Below, piece by piece: positions 8,351 to 16,941 of a stretch of DNA of 64,000 nt. The DNA lies in contig NZ_CP107783.1 in assembly GCF_036345255.1 (NCBI RefSeq), positions 3,645,501 to 3,709,500 on the forward strand, written 5' to 3'. Both the position numbers and the translations under genes were made by a program. The notes beneath the pieces are model-generated. The model was not told the DNA's origin. It worked only from the letters and a program-made list of their open reading frames with translations, and ran no database searches. This stretch comes from Streptomyces sp. NBC_00569. Lineage in GTDB: Bacteria; Actinomycetota; Actinomycetes; Streptomycetales; Streptomycetaceae. Within the stretch, counting starts at the first letter, position 1. Each line of letters starts with the position of its first letter.

Positions 8351-9543
8351 CGACGACCGTGACCACCGCTGCCCGAGTGCGCCCGGTTCGTGCGGCCGCC
8401 CGCCTTCGCCACGCCCTGTGGTGGCTCGTCCTCACCCTCACCGGCGGTGTGGAGCGCCGGGGCCGGCTCCCGCGCGGCGGCTGTGTCGTGGTCGCCAACC
8501 ACAGCTCGCACGCCGACACCGCGGCGCTGCTCGCCGCGCTCGACGCGTCGCACGCCCCGGCGATCGGTGCGGCGGCCGACTACTGGTTCGCCTCGCCCTG
8601 GCGCAGCCGGATCTGCAGCCGCCTCGCCGCAGGTTTCCCGGTGCGGCGCTCCGGCGGGGGCATGGACGACCTGCTCGGCATGGCGGACACGCTGCGCGCC
8701 GGGCGCGCCGTGGTCCTCTTTCCCGAGGGCACGCGCGCGCGTGCGGGTGAGCTGGGGTCGTTCCATCGGGGCGCGCTGGTCCTGGCGGAGCACGCGCGCG
8801 TGCCGGTCGTGCCGGTCGGGATCGCGGGCACGGACCGACTTCTGCCCAAGCACGGCAGGCTGCGCCCGTCCTTGGTCCGGGTGCGGATCGGCGAGCCGCT
8901 CCCGTGCACGGCGACGGTGCAGGAGGCCCGTAAGGCGGTCGCGGCGCTGCATGACCGCACGGTCGCGGAGCCGCTGCGCGACTCCCGCGTCCGCAAGGCC
9001 CTGGCCCGCGTGATCAGCGCACGGCTCGGGCTGCTCCTCGCCTTCTCATGGGCGTGCGCGGAGGCACTGAGCTGGCCGCTGATGCCCGAGCTGTTCCTCG
9101 CGGTGGCGTGCGTCGCGGTGCCGCGCCGGGCCCTGAAGCTGTCCGTCACCGCGCTCGCGGGCAGCCTCGCGGGCGGCCTGCTCGCGCTCCAACTGGCCTC
9201 CATGGGTGTGTCGTTGCCCGCACCCCTGACGACGGACCGGATGCGGGCGGAGGTCCGTCACGAGCTGTCCGTCGAGGGCGCGTCGGCGGTACGCCACCAG
9301 CCCTGGAACGGCATCCCGTTCAAGGTCTACGTGAAGCAGGCGGGCCGCGCGGACGTCCCTGTCGCGGACTTCCTGTCCGAGTCGGCACGTGCCCGCGGTT
9401 CGCGCACGCTCCCCGTGGGGCTCGCGTTCGGCGCGTTCGGCTTCCTGGCGCACCGGCTGCGCAGGTTCTACGGGCTCTACCTGGGCCTGCTGTGCGGCGG
9501 CTTCGCGGCCGCCCTCTCGCTCATCGTGGTGGGCTGGAGCTGA
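8347..9543 (+). CDS. PlsC-type 1-acylglycerol-3-phosphate acyltransferase fused to a YqaA/DedA-like membrane domain
   Basis: The 398-residue protein starts at GTG 8347, overlapping the cdsA-like stop. Residues 30-210 form an acyltransferase domain with the HX4D motif (NHSSHADT, H52 and D57) and FPEGTR (125-130), so it should acylate lysophosphatidate to phosphatidate, the substrate of the CdsA-like enzyme. From about residue 225 the protein becomes a membrane domain with [19 protein letters not shown], reminiscent of the YqaA branch of the DedA/SNARE-associated family, interrupted by a soluble loop and ending in two hydrophobic helices. Such a fusion is unusual. DedA relatives have been implicated in lipid flipping, so coupling of acylation to translocation is an inference. 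Confidence 0.8.
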   Translation: MTTTVTTAARVRPVRAAARLRHALWWLVLTLTGGVERRGRLPRGGCVVVANHSSHADTAALLAALDASHAPAIGAAADYWFASPWRSRICSRLAAGFPVRRSGGGMDDLLGMADTLRAGRAVVLFPEGTRARAGELGSFHRGALVLAEHARVPVVPVGIAGTDRLLPKHGRLRPSLVRVRIGEPLPCTATVQEARKAVAALHDRTVAEPLRDSRVRKALARVISARLGLLLAFSWACAEALSWPLMPELFLAVACVAVPRRALKLSVTALAGSLAGGLLALQLASMGVSLPAPLTTDRMRAEVRHELSVEGASAVRHQPWNGIPFKVYVKQAGRADVPVADFLSESARARGSRTLPVGLAFGAFGFLAHRLRRFYGLYLGLLCGGFAAALSLIVVGWS

Positions 9544-9629
9544 CGCGTCCGGTCACAGCGGGCCGCGCGGCACCACGAACCAGGCGATGACAGCGGCATC
9601 CCCGACCCCGCTCACGTACCTTCGAGATC

Positions 9630-10532
9630 ATGAACTTACCTCCCTCACGAAGGTCCCTCCTCGGCGCCGCGGCCCTGGCGCCCGTCCTCCTCTCCGTGCC
9701 CGGCACCGCGAGCGCGGCGCCCTCCCCCGCGGCCGGCGGCGACGCCCGGCGCCGGCTGCGCGAGCTGGAGGAGGGCTATCCCGGCCGCATCGGGGTGCAC
9801 GCCCTGCACACCGGCACCGGCGCCGTCCTCGGCTACCGCGCGCACGAACGCTTCGCGATCGCCTCGACGTTCAAGGTGCTTGCCGCCTCGGCGATCCTGC
9901 ACCGGGCGCGCGAGCAGGAGCCCGGACTGCTCGACGTACTGATCCGCTACGGACGCGACGACCTCGTGGCCGCCTCGCCCCGTACCGAGCTGCACCTCGA
10001 GACCGGCATGACGGTGAGGGAGCTGTGCGACGCCGCCATCACCTACAGCGACAACACCGCGGCCAATCTCCTGATGCGCCGGATCGGCGGCCCCGCCGGC
10101 GTCACCGCGTTCGCCCGCTCGCTCGGCGACTCCGTGACCCGGCTCGACCGGTGGGAGACCGACCTCAACACGAACCTCCCCGGCGACCGGCGGGACACCA
10201 CGACGCCCGCAGCCATGACCGCGGACCTGCGCGCGCTGGTCCTCGGCGACGCCCTCCACCCGCTCGACCGCGGCCAGCTGACCCGGTGGCTCGTGGAGAA
10301 CACCACCGGCGACAAGCGGATCCGCGCGGGGCTCCCGCCGGGCTGGCGGGTCGGCGACAAGACCGGGTCACCCGCCTACGGCGGGGTCAACGACGTGGCC
10401 GTGGCCTGGCCGCCGGGCGGTGGAGCTCCCCTGATCGTCTCCGTGTACACGACCCGGCTCGACCCGGACACCCCGGGCGAGGACCGGATCGCCGCCGACA
10501 TCACGCGCGTCGCCGTGGACGCACTGCTCTGA
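9630..10532 (+). CDS. bla: Class A beta-lactamase, Tat-exported, TTA codon at position 3
   Basis: The 300-residue protein has a twin-arginine signal (SRRSLLGAAALAP, cleavage near ASA) and every class A catalytic element: S79-T-F-K82, S140-D-N142, E176 in WETDLN, and K244-T-G246. It should hydrolyse beta-lactams outside the membrane. Codon 3 is TTA (9636-9638), read only by the bldA tRNA in Streptomyces. The ATG at 9630 is the first start in the frame and is needed to give a complete Tat signal, so the TTA cannot be avoided by a later start. A -10-like TACCTT lies 7 nt before the ATG with no Shine-Dalgarno, suggesting leaderless translation. Confidence 0.93.
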   Translation: MNLPPSRRSLLGAAALAPVLLSVPGTASAAPSPAAGGDARRRLRELEEGYPGRIGVHALHTGTGAVLGYRAHERFAIASTFKVLAASAILHRAREQEPGLLDVLIRYGRDDLVAASPRTELHLETGMTVRELCDAAITYSDNTAANLLMRRIGGPAGVTAFARSLGDSVTRLDRWETDLNTNLPGDRRDTTTPAAMTADLRALVLGDALHPLDRGQLTRWLVENTTGDKRIRAGLPPGWRVGDKTGSPAYGGVNDVAVAWPPGGGAPLIVSVYTTRLDPDTPGEDRIAADITRVAVDALL

Positions 10533-10546
10533 CCCCGGACACGACA

Positions 10547-10583
10547 CCGCCTCCGACCGGGGTGGGGCCCTGGTCGGAGGCGG
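10547..10583. terminator. Bidirectional hairpin terminator between bla and pruA
   Basis: A perfect 12-bp stem (CCGCCTCCGACC with GGTCGGAGGCGG) and a 13-nt loop lie between the converging bla and pruA genes, 14 nt after the bla stop. A second, weaker GGGCGG/CCGCCC stem follows at about 10592-10613, closer to pruA. Confidence 0.75.
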
Positions 10584-10624
10584 GGGCGGAGGGGGCGGTC
10601 CGTGTGGGCCGCCCGGGGTGGGCG

Positions 10625-12256
10625 TCAGCCCATGTGCGGGTAGCCGTACTCGGTCGGCGGGACCAGCGTCTCCTTGATGGCGCGGGTCAGGGTCCAGCGC
10701 TGGAGGTTCTGCGGGGCGCCGGCCTTGTCGTTGGTGCCGGAGGCGCGGCCGCCGCCGAAGGGCTGCTGGCCGACGACGGCGCCGGTCGACTTGTCGTTGA
10801 TGTAGAAGTTGCCCGCGGCGTAGCGGAGCTTCTCCATCGTGTAGGCGGCCGCGGCGCGGTCGTTGGAGATGACCGAGCCCGTCAGGGCGTAGTCCGACGC
10901 CGACTCCATCTGGGTCAGCATCTCGTCGTACTTGTCGTCCTCGTAGACGTGGACGGCGAGGAACGGGCCGAAGTACTCGGTCTTGAAGACCTCGTTCTCC
11001 GGGTCCGCGCACTCGACGACGGTCGGGCGCACGAAGTAACCGACCGAGTCGTCGTAGGTGCCGCCCGCGACGATGGTGCAGGAGTCGTCGGCCTTGGCGC
11101 GGTCGATGGCCGCCTTGTTCTTGGCGAACGCGCGGTCGTCGATGACGGCGCCGATGAAGTTCGACAGGTCGGTGACGTCACCCATCTTGATGCCGTCGAC
11201 CTCGGCCGCGAACTCCTCCTTGAAGCCGGAGTTCCAGATGGAGGCCGGGATGTACGCGCGCGAGCTCGCGGAGCACTTCTGGCCCTGGAACTCGAAGGAG
11301 CCGCGGGTCAGGGCCGTCTTGAGGACGGCGCGGTCGGCGCTCGGGTGGGCGACGACGAAGTCCTTGCCGCCCGTCTCGCCGACGAGACGCGGGTAGGTGC
11401 GGTACTTCGCGATGTTCTCGCCGACCGTCTTCCACAGGTGCTGGAAGGTCGGGGTCGAGCCGGTGAAGTGGATGCCGGCCAGGTCGCGGTGGTTGAGGGC
11501 GACCTCGGAGACCGCGATGCCGTCACCGGTGACGAGGTTGATGACGCCCTTGGGCAGGCCGGCCTCTTCGAGGAGCTGCATGAGCAGCACGGCGGCGTGG
11601 GTCTGCGTCGGGGACGGCTTCCAGACCACCACGTTGCCCATGAGGGCGGGGGCGGTGGGGAGGTTGCCCGCGATGGCGGTGAAGTTGAAGGGCGTGATCG
11701 CGTAGACGAAGCCCTCGAGCGGGCGGTGGTCCATGCGGTTCCACACGCCGGTCGAGTTCGCCGGGGGCTGCTCGGCGAGGATCTGGCGCGCGTAGTGCAC
11801 GTTGAAGCGCCAGAAGTCGACGAGCTCACAGGGGGTGTCGATCTCGGCCTGCTGGGCGGTCTTCGACTGGCCGAGCATCGTGGACGCGGCGAGCGTCTCG
11901 CGCCACGTCGTGGACAGCAGCTCGGCGGCGCGCAGGATGATCGCGGCGCGGTCGTCGAAGGACATCGCGCGCCAGGCCGGGGCGGCGGCGAGCGCGGCGT
12001 CGATCGCGTCCTGCGCGTCCTGCTGCGTGGCGCCGCGGCCCGTACCGATGACGGCCTTGTGGTTGTGCGGCTGGACGACGGTGAACTCGTCACCGCCACC
12101 GAGGCGCTTGACGCCGCCGATGGTCATCGACAGCTCGATCGGGTTCTCGGCAAGCTCCTTGAGCTTGGTCTCGAGGCGCGTCCGCTCCGGGGAACCGGGG
12201 GCGTAGCCGTGCACCGGCTCGTTGACGGGAGCGGGGACCTGGGTTACAGCGTCCAT
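10625..12256 (-). CDS. pruA: 1-pyrroline-5-carboxylate (glutamate semialdehyde) dehydrogenase
   Basis: PruA oxidises glutamate-gamma-semialdehyde to glutamate with NAD, the second step of proline breakdown. The 543-residue protein is an aldehyde dehydrogenase of the P5CDH type. The catalytic cysteine is in FEFQGQKCSASSRAYIP, the general-base glutamate in LVGETGGKDF, and the N-terminus (PVNEPVHGYAPGSPERTRLE) is typical of this subfamily. The ATG at 12256 was chosen. It starts 32 nt after the proline dehydrogenase stop, so the two form an operon that carries proline through to glutamate. Confidence 0.95.
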   Translation of the reverse strand: MDAVTQVPAPVNEPVHGYAPGSPERTRLETKLKELAENPIELSMTIGGVKRLGGGDEFTVVQPHNHKAVIGTGRGATQQDAQDAIDAALAAAPAWRAMSFDDRAAIILRAAELLSTTWRETLAASTMLGQSKTAQQAEIDTPCELVDFWRFNVHYARQILAEQPPANSTGVWNRMDHRPLEGFVYAITPFNFTAIAGNLPTAPALMGNVVVWKPSPTQTHAAVLLMQLLEEAGLPKGVINLVTGDGIAVSEVALNHRDLAGIHFTGSTPTFQHLWKTVGENIAKYRTYPRLVGETGGKDFVVAHPSADRAVLKTALTRGSFEFQGQKCSASSRAYIPASIWNSGFKEEFAAEVDGIKMGDVTDLSNFIGAVIDDRAFAKNKAAIDRAKADDSCTIVAGGTYDDSVGYFVRPTVVECADPENEVFKTEYFGPFLAVHVYEDDKYDEMLTQMESASDYALTGSVISNDRAAAAYTMEKLRYAAGNFYINDKSTGAVVGQQPFGGGRASGTNDKAGAPQNLQRWTLTRAIKETLVPPTEYGYPHMG

Positions 12257-12288
12257 GAGTCTCTGAACTCCTTTGAGAGGGGTGGGGC

Positions 12289-13215
12289 TCAGCCCTTGGT
12301 GAGGATGGAGCGGGCGAAGAACAGCAGGTTGGCGGGCTTCTCCGCGAGGCGGCGCATGAAGTAGCCGTACCAGTCGGTGCCGTACGCGGTGTAGACGCGC
12401 ATCCGGTGACCCTCGGCGGCGAGACGGACGTGCTCGTCGCTGCGGATCCCGTACAGCATCTGGAACTCGTACTCGTCCAGCTTGCGCCCGGCGCGGCGGG
12501 CGAGCTCCTGGCTGATGGAGATGAGGCGCGGGTCGTGGGACCCGATCATCGGGTACCCGTCACCCTCCATCAGAACCTTCAGGATGCGGACATACGCCTT
12601 GTCGATCTCGCCCTTGTCCTGGTACGCGACGGAGGCGGGCTCCTTGTAGGCGCCCTTCACGATGCGCACGCGGCTGCCGGCGGCGGCCAGGCGGCGGGCG
12701 TCGTCCTCGGTGCGGAAGAGATAGGCCTGGATGACGCATCCGGTCTGCGGGAAGTCCTTCCGCAGCTCGTCGTGGATGGCGAACATCGAGTCGAGGGTGG
12801 TGTGGTCCTCGGCGTCCAGGGTGACCGTGGTGCCGATCGCGGCGGCGGCCTCGACCACCGGGCGGACGTTGGCGAGGGCCAGCTCGTGGCCGCCCTCCAG
12901 CGCCTGGCCGAACATCGACAGCTTGACGGACATCTCGGCCTTGGTGCCGAGGCCCAGGTCCTTGAGGCGCGCGATCAGCTCGAGGTAGGCGTCGCGCGCG
13001 GCGGCGGCCTGCTCGGGGGTGGTGATGTCCTCGCCGACCACGTCGAGGGTCACTTCGAGGCCCCTGTCGCAGGCGTCCACGACGATCGGCACGACGTCGT
13101 CGACGCCCTCACCGGCGATGAACCGGTCGACGACCTGCTTCGTGCCGGGGGCGGCCGAGATGAAACGGCGCATCCTGTCGCTGCGCGACGCGGCGAGAAT
13201 CACGGGACCCAGCAC
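12289..13215 (-). CDS. Proline dehydrogenase
   Basis: This is the monofunctional FAD enzyme that oxidises proline to pyrroline-5-carboxylate and passes electrons to the quinone pool. The start is GTG 13215, with GGAGGT ideally placed upstream; the frame extends 26 codons further without support. The 308-residue product has the TIM-barrel PRODH features: VSIKLS-like MSVKLSMFG, VTLDAEDHTTLD, GCVIQAYLFRTEDD, RIVKGAYKEP, and the C-terminal YGTDWYGYFMRRLAEKP. It is the first gene of the put operon, divergent from the PucR-type regulator that probably controls it. Confidence 0.94.
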   Translation of the reverse strand: MLGPVILAASRSDRMRRFISAAPGTKQVVDRFIAGEGVDDVVPIVVDACDRGLEVTLDVVGEDITTPEQAAAARDAYLELIARLKDLGLGTKAEMSVKLSMFGQALEGGHELALANVRPVVEAAAAIGTTVTLDAEDHTTLDSMFAIHDELRKDFPQTGCVIQAYLFRTEDDARRLAAAGSRVRIVKGAYKEPASVAYQDKGEIDKAYVRILKVLMEGDGYPMIGSHDPRLISISQELARRAGRKLDEYEFQMLYGIRSDEHVRLAAEGHRMRVYTAYGTDWYGYFMRRLAEKPANLLFFARSILTKG

Positions 13216-13369
13216 GGGGCACCTCCACGGAGAGTACGGACGAGTGGCTGTATCGGTGTAAACGAACTGAATCGCAACAGACCGGTACGGCACGGAGAAC
13301 CACCGTGAAATCTAAGGATCTCTCCGATCCAGTGCCATCGACAGCTGTCACGCATCTGTGGCCACCACC

Positions 13370-13385
13370 TCAGACATTTGTCTGA
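13370..13385. promoter_or_regulatory. Palindromic operator candidate between the put operon and its regulator
   Basis: TCAGACA-TT-TGTCTGA has 7-bp perfect arms and lies 33 bp upstream of the regulator's GTG, inside the 202-bp divergent gap. It is the most symmetric sequence in the gap and a reasonable binding site for the PucR-type protein. No protein evidence exists here. Confidence 0.5.
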
Positions 13386-13417
13386 AGAGATCGGGTGGGG
13401 TGCGCGAGAATGGCGGG

Positions 13418-14617
13418 GTGAAGGGCGACTACCAGGAACTGGTCGACGAGATCTCGGCGCTGCTCAGCGCCCCCGCGACGCTGGAGAACCGGGATTTCGG
13501 GCTGATCGCGTTCGGCGCGCACGACAGCGACAGCGATTTCGACGCATCGACGCTGGACCCCGTCCGCACCCGCTCGATCCTGACCCGCCGCTCCACCGCC
13601 GCGGTGCGCACCTGGTTCGAGGGCTTCGGCATCGCCCGCGCCACCGGGCCCGTCCGTATCCCGCCGACCCCGGAGGCCGGGGTCTACCGGGGCCGCATCT
13701 GCCTTCCCGTACGCCATCGGGGTGTCGTCCTCGGCTATGTGTGGCTGCTCGACGACGATCCGGGGCCGACGGAGCAGCAGCTGACCGCCGCGATGGAGGT
13801 GGCGGGCCGCATCGGCGCGCTGCTGGCGGACGAGGCGCAGGCGGGCGCCGACCTGACCCGCGAGTTCCGCGAGGTGCTCACGGCCGAACGCGGCTGGCAG
13901 CGGGACATGGCGGTGGCGGCCCTGCGCACGGCGCTCGGCTCGCGCGCGGACGGGCTGCACGCGGTGGTGTGCGTCGCGCCGTGGCCTTCCCCTAGCTCTC
14001 GGCTTCGCTCGAGCAGTGGAGACCCCTATGCGGACCCGGACGACGCGCCGTCCTTCCGCACGATCCCCTCGGCCGACGCGCTGTGCACGGTGCCGTGGGG
14101 CGCGGCCGGACAGGCCCTGGCCCTCCTGGTGCGGCTGCGTTCGGCGGACGCGCTCGGGCCGGCCATGGCGGCGACGGCGAAGCTGCGGGAGCGCGCCGGC
14201 ACGACGGTCGTCGCTGCGGGGTTCGGGGGCGCGCGGCGCGAACTGGGTGACCTCGGGGCCGCCTGGCAGGAGGCGACGGCCGCGGCGCGCGCGGCGCTCG
14301 CCGAGCCGCGTCTCGGCCCGGACGCGCACTGGGCGGCGATCGGCCCGTACCGCCTGCTCACCGCACTGCCCCCGGACACGGCGCACGACCCGGTCCTGGC
14401 CCCGCTCCTACTGCCGGCCAACCGCCAACTGGCCCGCACCACCGAGGTGTTCCTCGACTGCGCGGGCCAGGCGGGCCGCACGGCGGCGGAGTTGGGCATC
14501 CACCGCCAGACCCTCTACTACCGGCTGTCCCGCGTGGAGCAGCTCACCGGTCTCGACCTGGACGACGGCGAGGACCGGCTGCTGCTGCACATGGGGCTCA
14601 AGGCGTCACGCCTGTGA
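13418..14617 (+). CDS. PucR-type transcriptional regulator, probably of proline catabolism
   Basis: The 399-residue protein starts at GTG 13418. A central GAF-like region (residues ~60-150: [20 protein letters not shown]) precedes a GGDEF-related CdaR/PucR middle region and a C-terminal PucR helix-turn-helix with [20 protein letters not shown] (~355-375). Its position opposite the proline dehydrogenase operon fits the proline-responsive activators described for actinobacteria, so it most likely activates put genes. Residues ~190-203 ([14 protein letters not shown]) come from a palindromic repeat inserted in frame (13986-14027) and look foreign to the domain. The 3' end overlaps the converging tetR gene by 12 bp. 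Confidence 0.85.
   Translation: MKGDYQELVDEISALLSAPATLENRDFGLIAFGAHDSDSDFDASTLDPVRTRSILTRRSTAAVRTWFEGFGIARATGPVRIPPTPEAGVYRGRICLPVRHRGVVLGYVWLLDDDPGPTEQQLTAAMEVAGRIGALLADEAQAGADLTREFREVLTAERGWQRDMAVAALRTALGSRADGLHAVVCVAPWPSPSSRLRSSSGDPYADPDDAPSFRTIPSADALCTVPWGAAGQALALLVRLRSADALGPAMAATAKLRERAGTTVVAAGFGGARRELGDLGAAWQEATAAARAALAEPRLGPDAHWAAIGPYRLLTALPPDTAHDPVLAPLLLPANRQLARTTEVFLDCAGQAGRTAAELGIHRQTLYYRLSRVEQLTGLDLDDGEDRLLLHMGLKASRL
13986..14027. repeat. Intragenic palindromic repeat element inside the PucR-type gene
   Basis: The core GCTCTCGGCTTCGCTCGAGC folds as a hairpin with a TTCG-type loop, flanked by CCCCTA on one side and GGAGACCCC on the other. I recognise this core as a short dispersed palindrome seen often between and inside Streptomyces genes. 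Here it is in frame and encodes the Pro/Ser-rich patch in the regulator. Confidence 0.6.
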
Positions 14618-15187
14618 CGCGCGCATCGCGTCCAGCAACAGCCGCAGGCCCTCGGTGAGTTCATCGGCGCTGGGCGAGTAGTCCGCGTCGAAGGTGTGCT
14701 GGGCGACGAGCCCGAGGACCAGCACCGAGAAGAGCTTCCCGAGCGTGTGCACGCTCGGGTCGTCGGCCGGCGGCTCCTCCCCCATGACCATGCCGATGAA
14801 GCCGCGCCCCGCCTCGTGCTGAGCCTGTGCCAACTGCTCGCGCACGACCGGCATCTTGTCGCCCATCGTCACCAGCTCGATGCTCAGGTGCCAGATGGAC
14901 CCGGGCTTCCCGAGGCTGTCGGTGATCCCGGCCATCACCGACCGGAACCGCTCCAACGAGCCCGGCGCGCCGGGCAGTTCGCCCACCGCGCTCCAGTCGT
15001 CCGAGGCCCCTTCGGCCAGCGCCACGTACGCCTGCGCGAGCAGCGCGTCCTTCGAGCCGTAGTGGTAGCCGATCGACGCCAGGTTGGTCCCCGACTCCTT
15101 GACGATGTCGCGCGCCGTCGTGCGCACGAACCCCTTCTCCAGAAGGCAGCGCTTGGCGCCTTCGAGCAGATCCTCGCGATGTCCCAT
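14606..15187 (-). CDS. TetR-family transcriptional regulator, divergent from an MFS exporter
   Basis: The 193-residue protein has an N-terminal helix-turn-helix ([31 protein letters not shown]) typical of TetR repressors, followed by a ligand-binding domain. ATG 15187 was chosen over 15211 because the latter would overlap the first of three tandem 13-bp repeats and would add eight poorly conserved residues. It almost certainly represses the divergent 14-segment MFS gene and possibly itself, released by a substrate of the pump. The intergenic region contains a clear palindrome over the MFS promoter and the tandem repeats next to the regulator's own start. Confidence 0.88.
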   Translation of the reverse strand: MGHREDLLEGAKRCLLEKGFVRTTARDIVKESGTNLASIGYHYGSKDALLAQAYVALAEGASDDWSAVGELPGAPGSLERFRSVMAGITDSLGKPGSIWHLSIELVTMGDKMPVVREQLAQAQHEAGRGFIGMVMGEEPPADDPSVHTLGKLFSVLVLGLVAQHTFDADYSPSADELTEGLRLLLDAMRASQA

Positions 15188-15209
15188 GCGGCCACCGTAC
15201 CCCCGTTTC

Positions 15210-15248
15210 ATACGGTTGTCCCATACGAACGTCCCATACCGACGTCTT
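15210..15248. repeat. Three tandem 13-bp repeats in the tetR/MFS gap
   Basis: ATACGGTTGTCCC, ATACGAACGTCCC and ATACCGACGTCTT follow one another without a spacer. They sit directly upstream of the tetR start, where the repressor or another protein could bind cooperatively. Confidence 0.6.
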
Positions 15249-15263
15249 ACACAATCGATCTAT

Positions 15264-15284
15264 ACGCTCGTACTAGACAAGCGT
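15264..15284. promoter_or_regulatory. Palindromic TetR operator candidate overlapping the MFS promoter
   Basis: The 21-bp site has symmetric positions ACGCT-GT and AC-AGCGT around a 5-bp centre, the usual size for TetR-family operators. It covers the -35 hexamer of the predicted MFS promoter, so binding would block RNA polymerase. Confidence 0.55.
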
Positions 15285-15302
15285 TTAAGGCGCCCGTACA
15301 GT
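15274..15302 (+). promoter_or_regulatory. Leaderless promoter of the MFS gene
   Basis: TAGACA (-35, 15274-15279) and TACAGT (-10, 15297-15302) are separated by exactly 17 bp. The ATG begins 7 nt after the -10 box, so transcription should start at or next to the A of the ATG. No Shine-Dalgarno is present. Confidence 0.65.
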
Positions 15303-15309
15303 CCTTCTC

Positions 15310-16845
15310 ATGACGAACTCACCGAGCACCAACTCCCGTGCGGGGCGCCGTGAATGGACGGCTCTCGTGGTCCTGATGCTTCCGCTGCTCCTCGTCTCGA
15401 TGGACGTCTCCGTCCTCTACTTCGCGATCCCCTCGATCAGCGCGGACGTCGAGCCCACCGGCACCCAGCAGCTGTGGATCTTCGACATCTACGCGTTCGT
15501 GCTCGCCGGCCTGCTGATGACGATGGGCTCCCTCGGCGACCGCATCGGCCGACGCAAGCTCCTGATGATCGGCGCCACCGCCTTCGGCGCCGCCTCCGTC
15601 TGCGCGGCCTACGCGAACAGCGCGGAAATGCTGATCGCGGCCCGCGCGATCCTCGGCATCGGCGGCGCGACCCTGATGCCCACGACGATGGCGCTGGTGC
15701 GCAACATGTTCCGCGACGACAAACAGCGCGCGACGGCCATCGGCATCTGGTCCGGCGTCATGACCGGCGGCATCGCGCTCGGCTCGGTGATGAGCGGCAT
15801 CCTCGTCGAGCACTTCTGGTGGGGCTCGGTCTTCCTCGTCAACCTGCCCGCGATGGCCCTGCTCCTGCTGCTCGCCCCGGTCCTGCTCCCCGAGTTCAAG
15901 GACCCGCAGCCGGGCCGCTTCGACTTCGTGAGCGTCCCGCTGTCGATGGCCGCGGTGCTCCCCCTCGTCTACGGCATCAAGGAGATCCCCTCCGAGGGCT
16001 TCGAGCCGCTCTACGTCGCGTCGATCGTCGTCGGCCTCGTCTTCGGCGCCCTGTTCGTACGCCGTCAGCGCACCGTCGAGTCACCGATGATCTCGCCGGC
16101 CCTCTTCCGGGGCCGCGGCTTCGGCCCCGCCGTCACCCTCAACCTCATCTCGGCCTTCGCGATGATGGGGTCGGCCTACTTCACGACGCAGTACCTCCAG
16201 GCCGTGCTCGGCAAGAGCGCACTCGAAGCGGCGCTGTGGGCGCTCGCGCCGACCGTATTCATCGGTCTCGCGGCCCCCCTCGCGACGGTCCTCGTGCAGC
16301 GTGGCGTCCACCGCGGCTCCGTCGTCACCGCCGGCTTCCTGACCAGCGCCTGCGGCTACGGCCTCCTGACGCTGACCGGTACGGACTCCCTGTGGACCGT
16401 CCTGGCCGGAGCGGGTGTACTCGCCTCCGGCGCGGTGATCGTGGGCTCGCAGCTGACCGACCTGGCGCTCGGCGCGGCCCCCGCGGAGAAGGCCGGCGCG
16501 GCGTCGTCCCTGCTCGAGACGGGCCAGGAGTTCGGCGGCGCCCTCGGCATGGCCGTCCTGGGCTCGATCGGTACGGCGGTCTACCGTCACCGGATCGGCG
16601 ACGCGCCGGCCGAGGCGAAGGAGACGCTGGGCGGAGCGCTCGCGGTGGCGCAGCACCTGCCGGGCCGGGCGGGCGACGCGCTCCTGACGTCGGCCCGGGA
16701 GGCGTTCACGAGCGGCATGCACATCGCCGCGCTGGCCGGTGGGGCGGTCCTGCTGGGGGCCGCGGTACTGGCCCTGCGTGGCCTGCGCGGGGTGGCCGCG
16801 CCGCAGCGGGAGGAGCAGCCGGAGCCGGAGCGGGCCACGGCCTGA
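15310..16845 (+). CDS. MFS drug exporter, 14-segment DHA2 (QacA/SmvA) type
   Basis: The 511-residue membrane protein has about 14 hydrophobic segments. It carries the MFS loop 2-3 motif GDRIGRRKLLMIG, the antiporter-type segment RAILGIGGATLMPTT, and the DHA2 opening LLLVSMDVSVLYFAIPSI seen in QacA/SmvA-like multidrug pumps. It should export a hydrophobic or cationic compound using the proton gradient. Regulation is by the divergent TetR protein, with operator and promoter visible in the 122-nt gap. The gene is monocistronic and ends in a strong hairpin terminator. Confidence 0.9.
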   Translation: MTNSPSTNSRAGRREWTALVVLMLPLLLVSMDVSVLYFAIPSISADVEPTGTQQLWIFDIYAFVLAGLLMTMGSLGDRIGRRKLLMIGATAFGAASVCAAYANSAEMLIAARAILGIGGATLMPTTMALVRNMFRDDKQRATAIGIWSGVMTGGIALGSVMSGILVEHFWWGSVFLVNLPAMALLLLLAPVLLPEFKDPQPGRFDFVSVPLSMAAVLPLVYGIKEIPSEGFEPLYVASIVVGLVFGALFVRRQRTVESPMISPALFRGRGFGPAVTLNLISAFAMMGSAYFTTQYLQAVLGKSALEAALWALAPTVFIGLAAPLATVLVQRGVHRGSVVTAGFLTSACGYGLLTLTGTDSLWTVLAGAGVLASGAVIVGSQLTDLALGAAPAEKAGAASSLLETGQEFGGALGMAVLGSIGTAVYRHRIGDAPAEAKETLGGALAVAQHLPGRAGDALLTSAREAFTSGMHIAALAGGAVLLGAAVLALRGLRGVAAPQREEQPEPERATA

Positions 16846-16882
16846 TCTCCTTGCCGATCCGCCCCCTTCCCGCATGTCCTCG

Positions 16883-16919
16883 AACGCCGGGCGGGCTGAA
16901 TCTCAGCCCGCCCGGCGTT
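16883..16919. terminator. Hairpin terminator of the MFS gene (dispersed CGCCGG-CGGGCT family)
   Basis: A perfect 17-bp stem starting AACGCCGGGCGGGCTGA closes on a 3-nt loop, 38 nt after the MFS stop. The core is nearly the same as the hairpin at 45708-45760, showing a mobile or recurrent terminator sequence. Confidence 0.75.
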
Positions 16920-16941
16920 GGGGCGGGGGAGAAAAAAGGAA

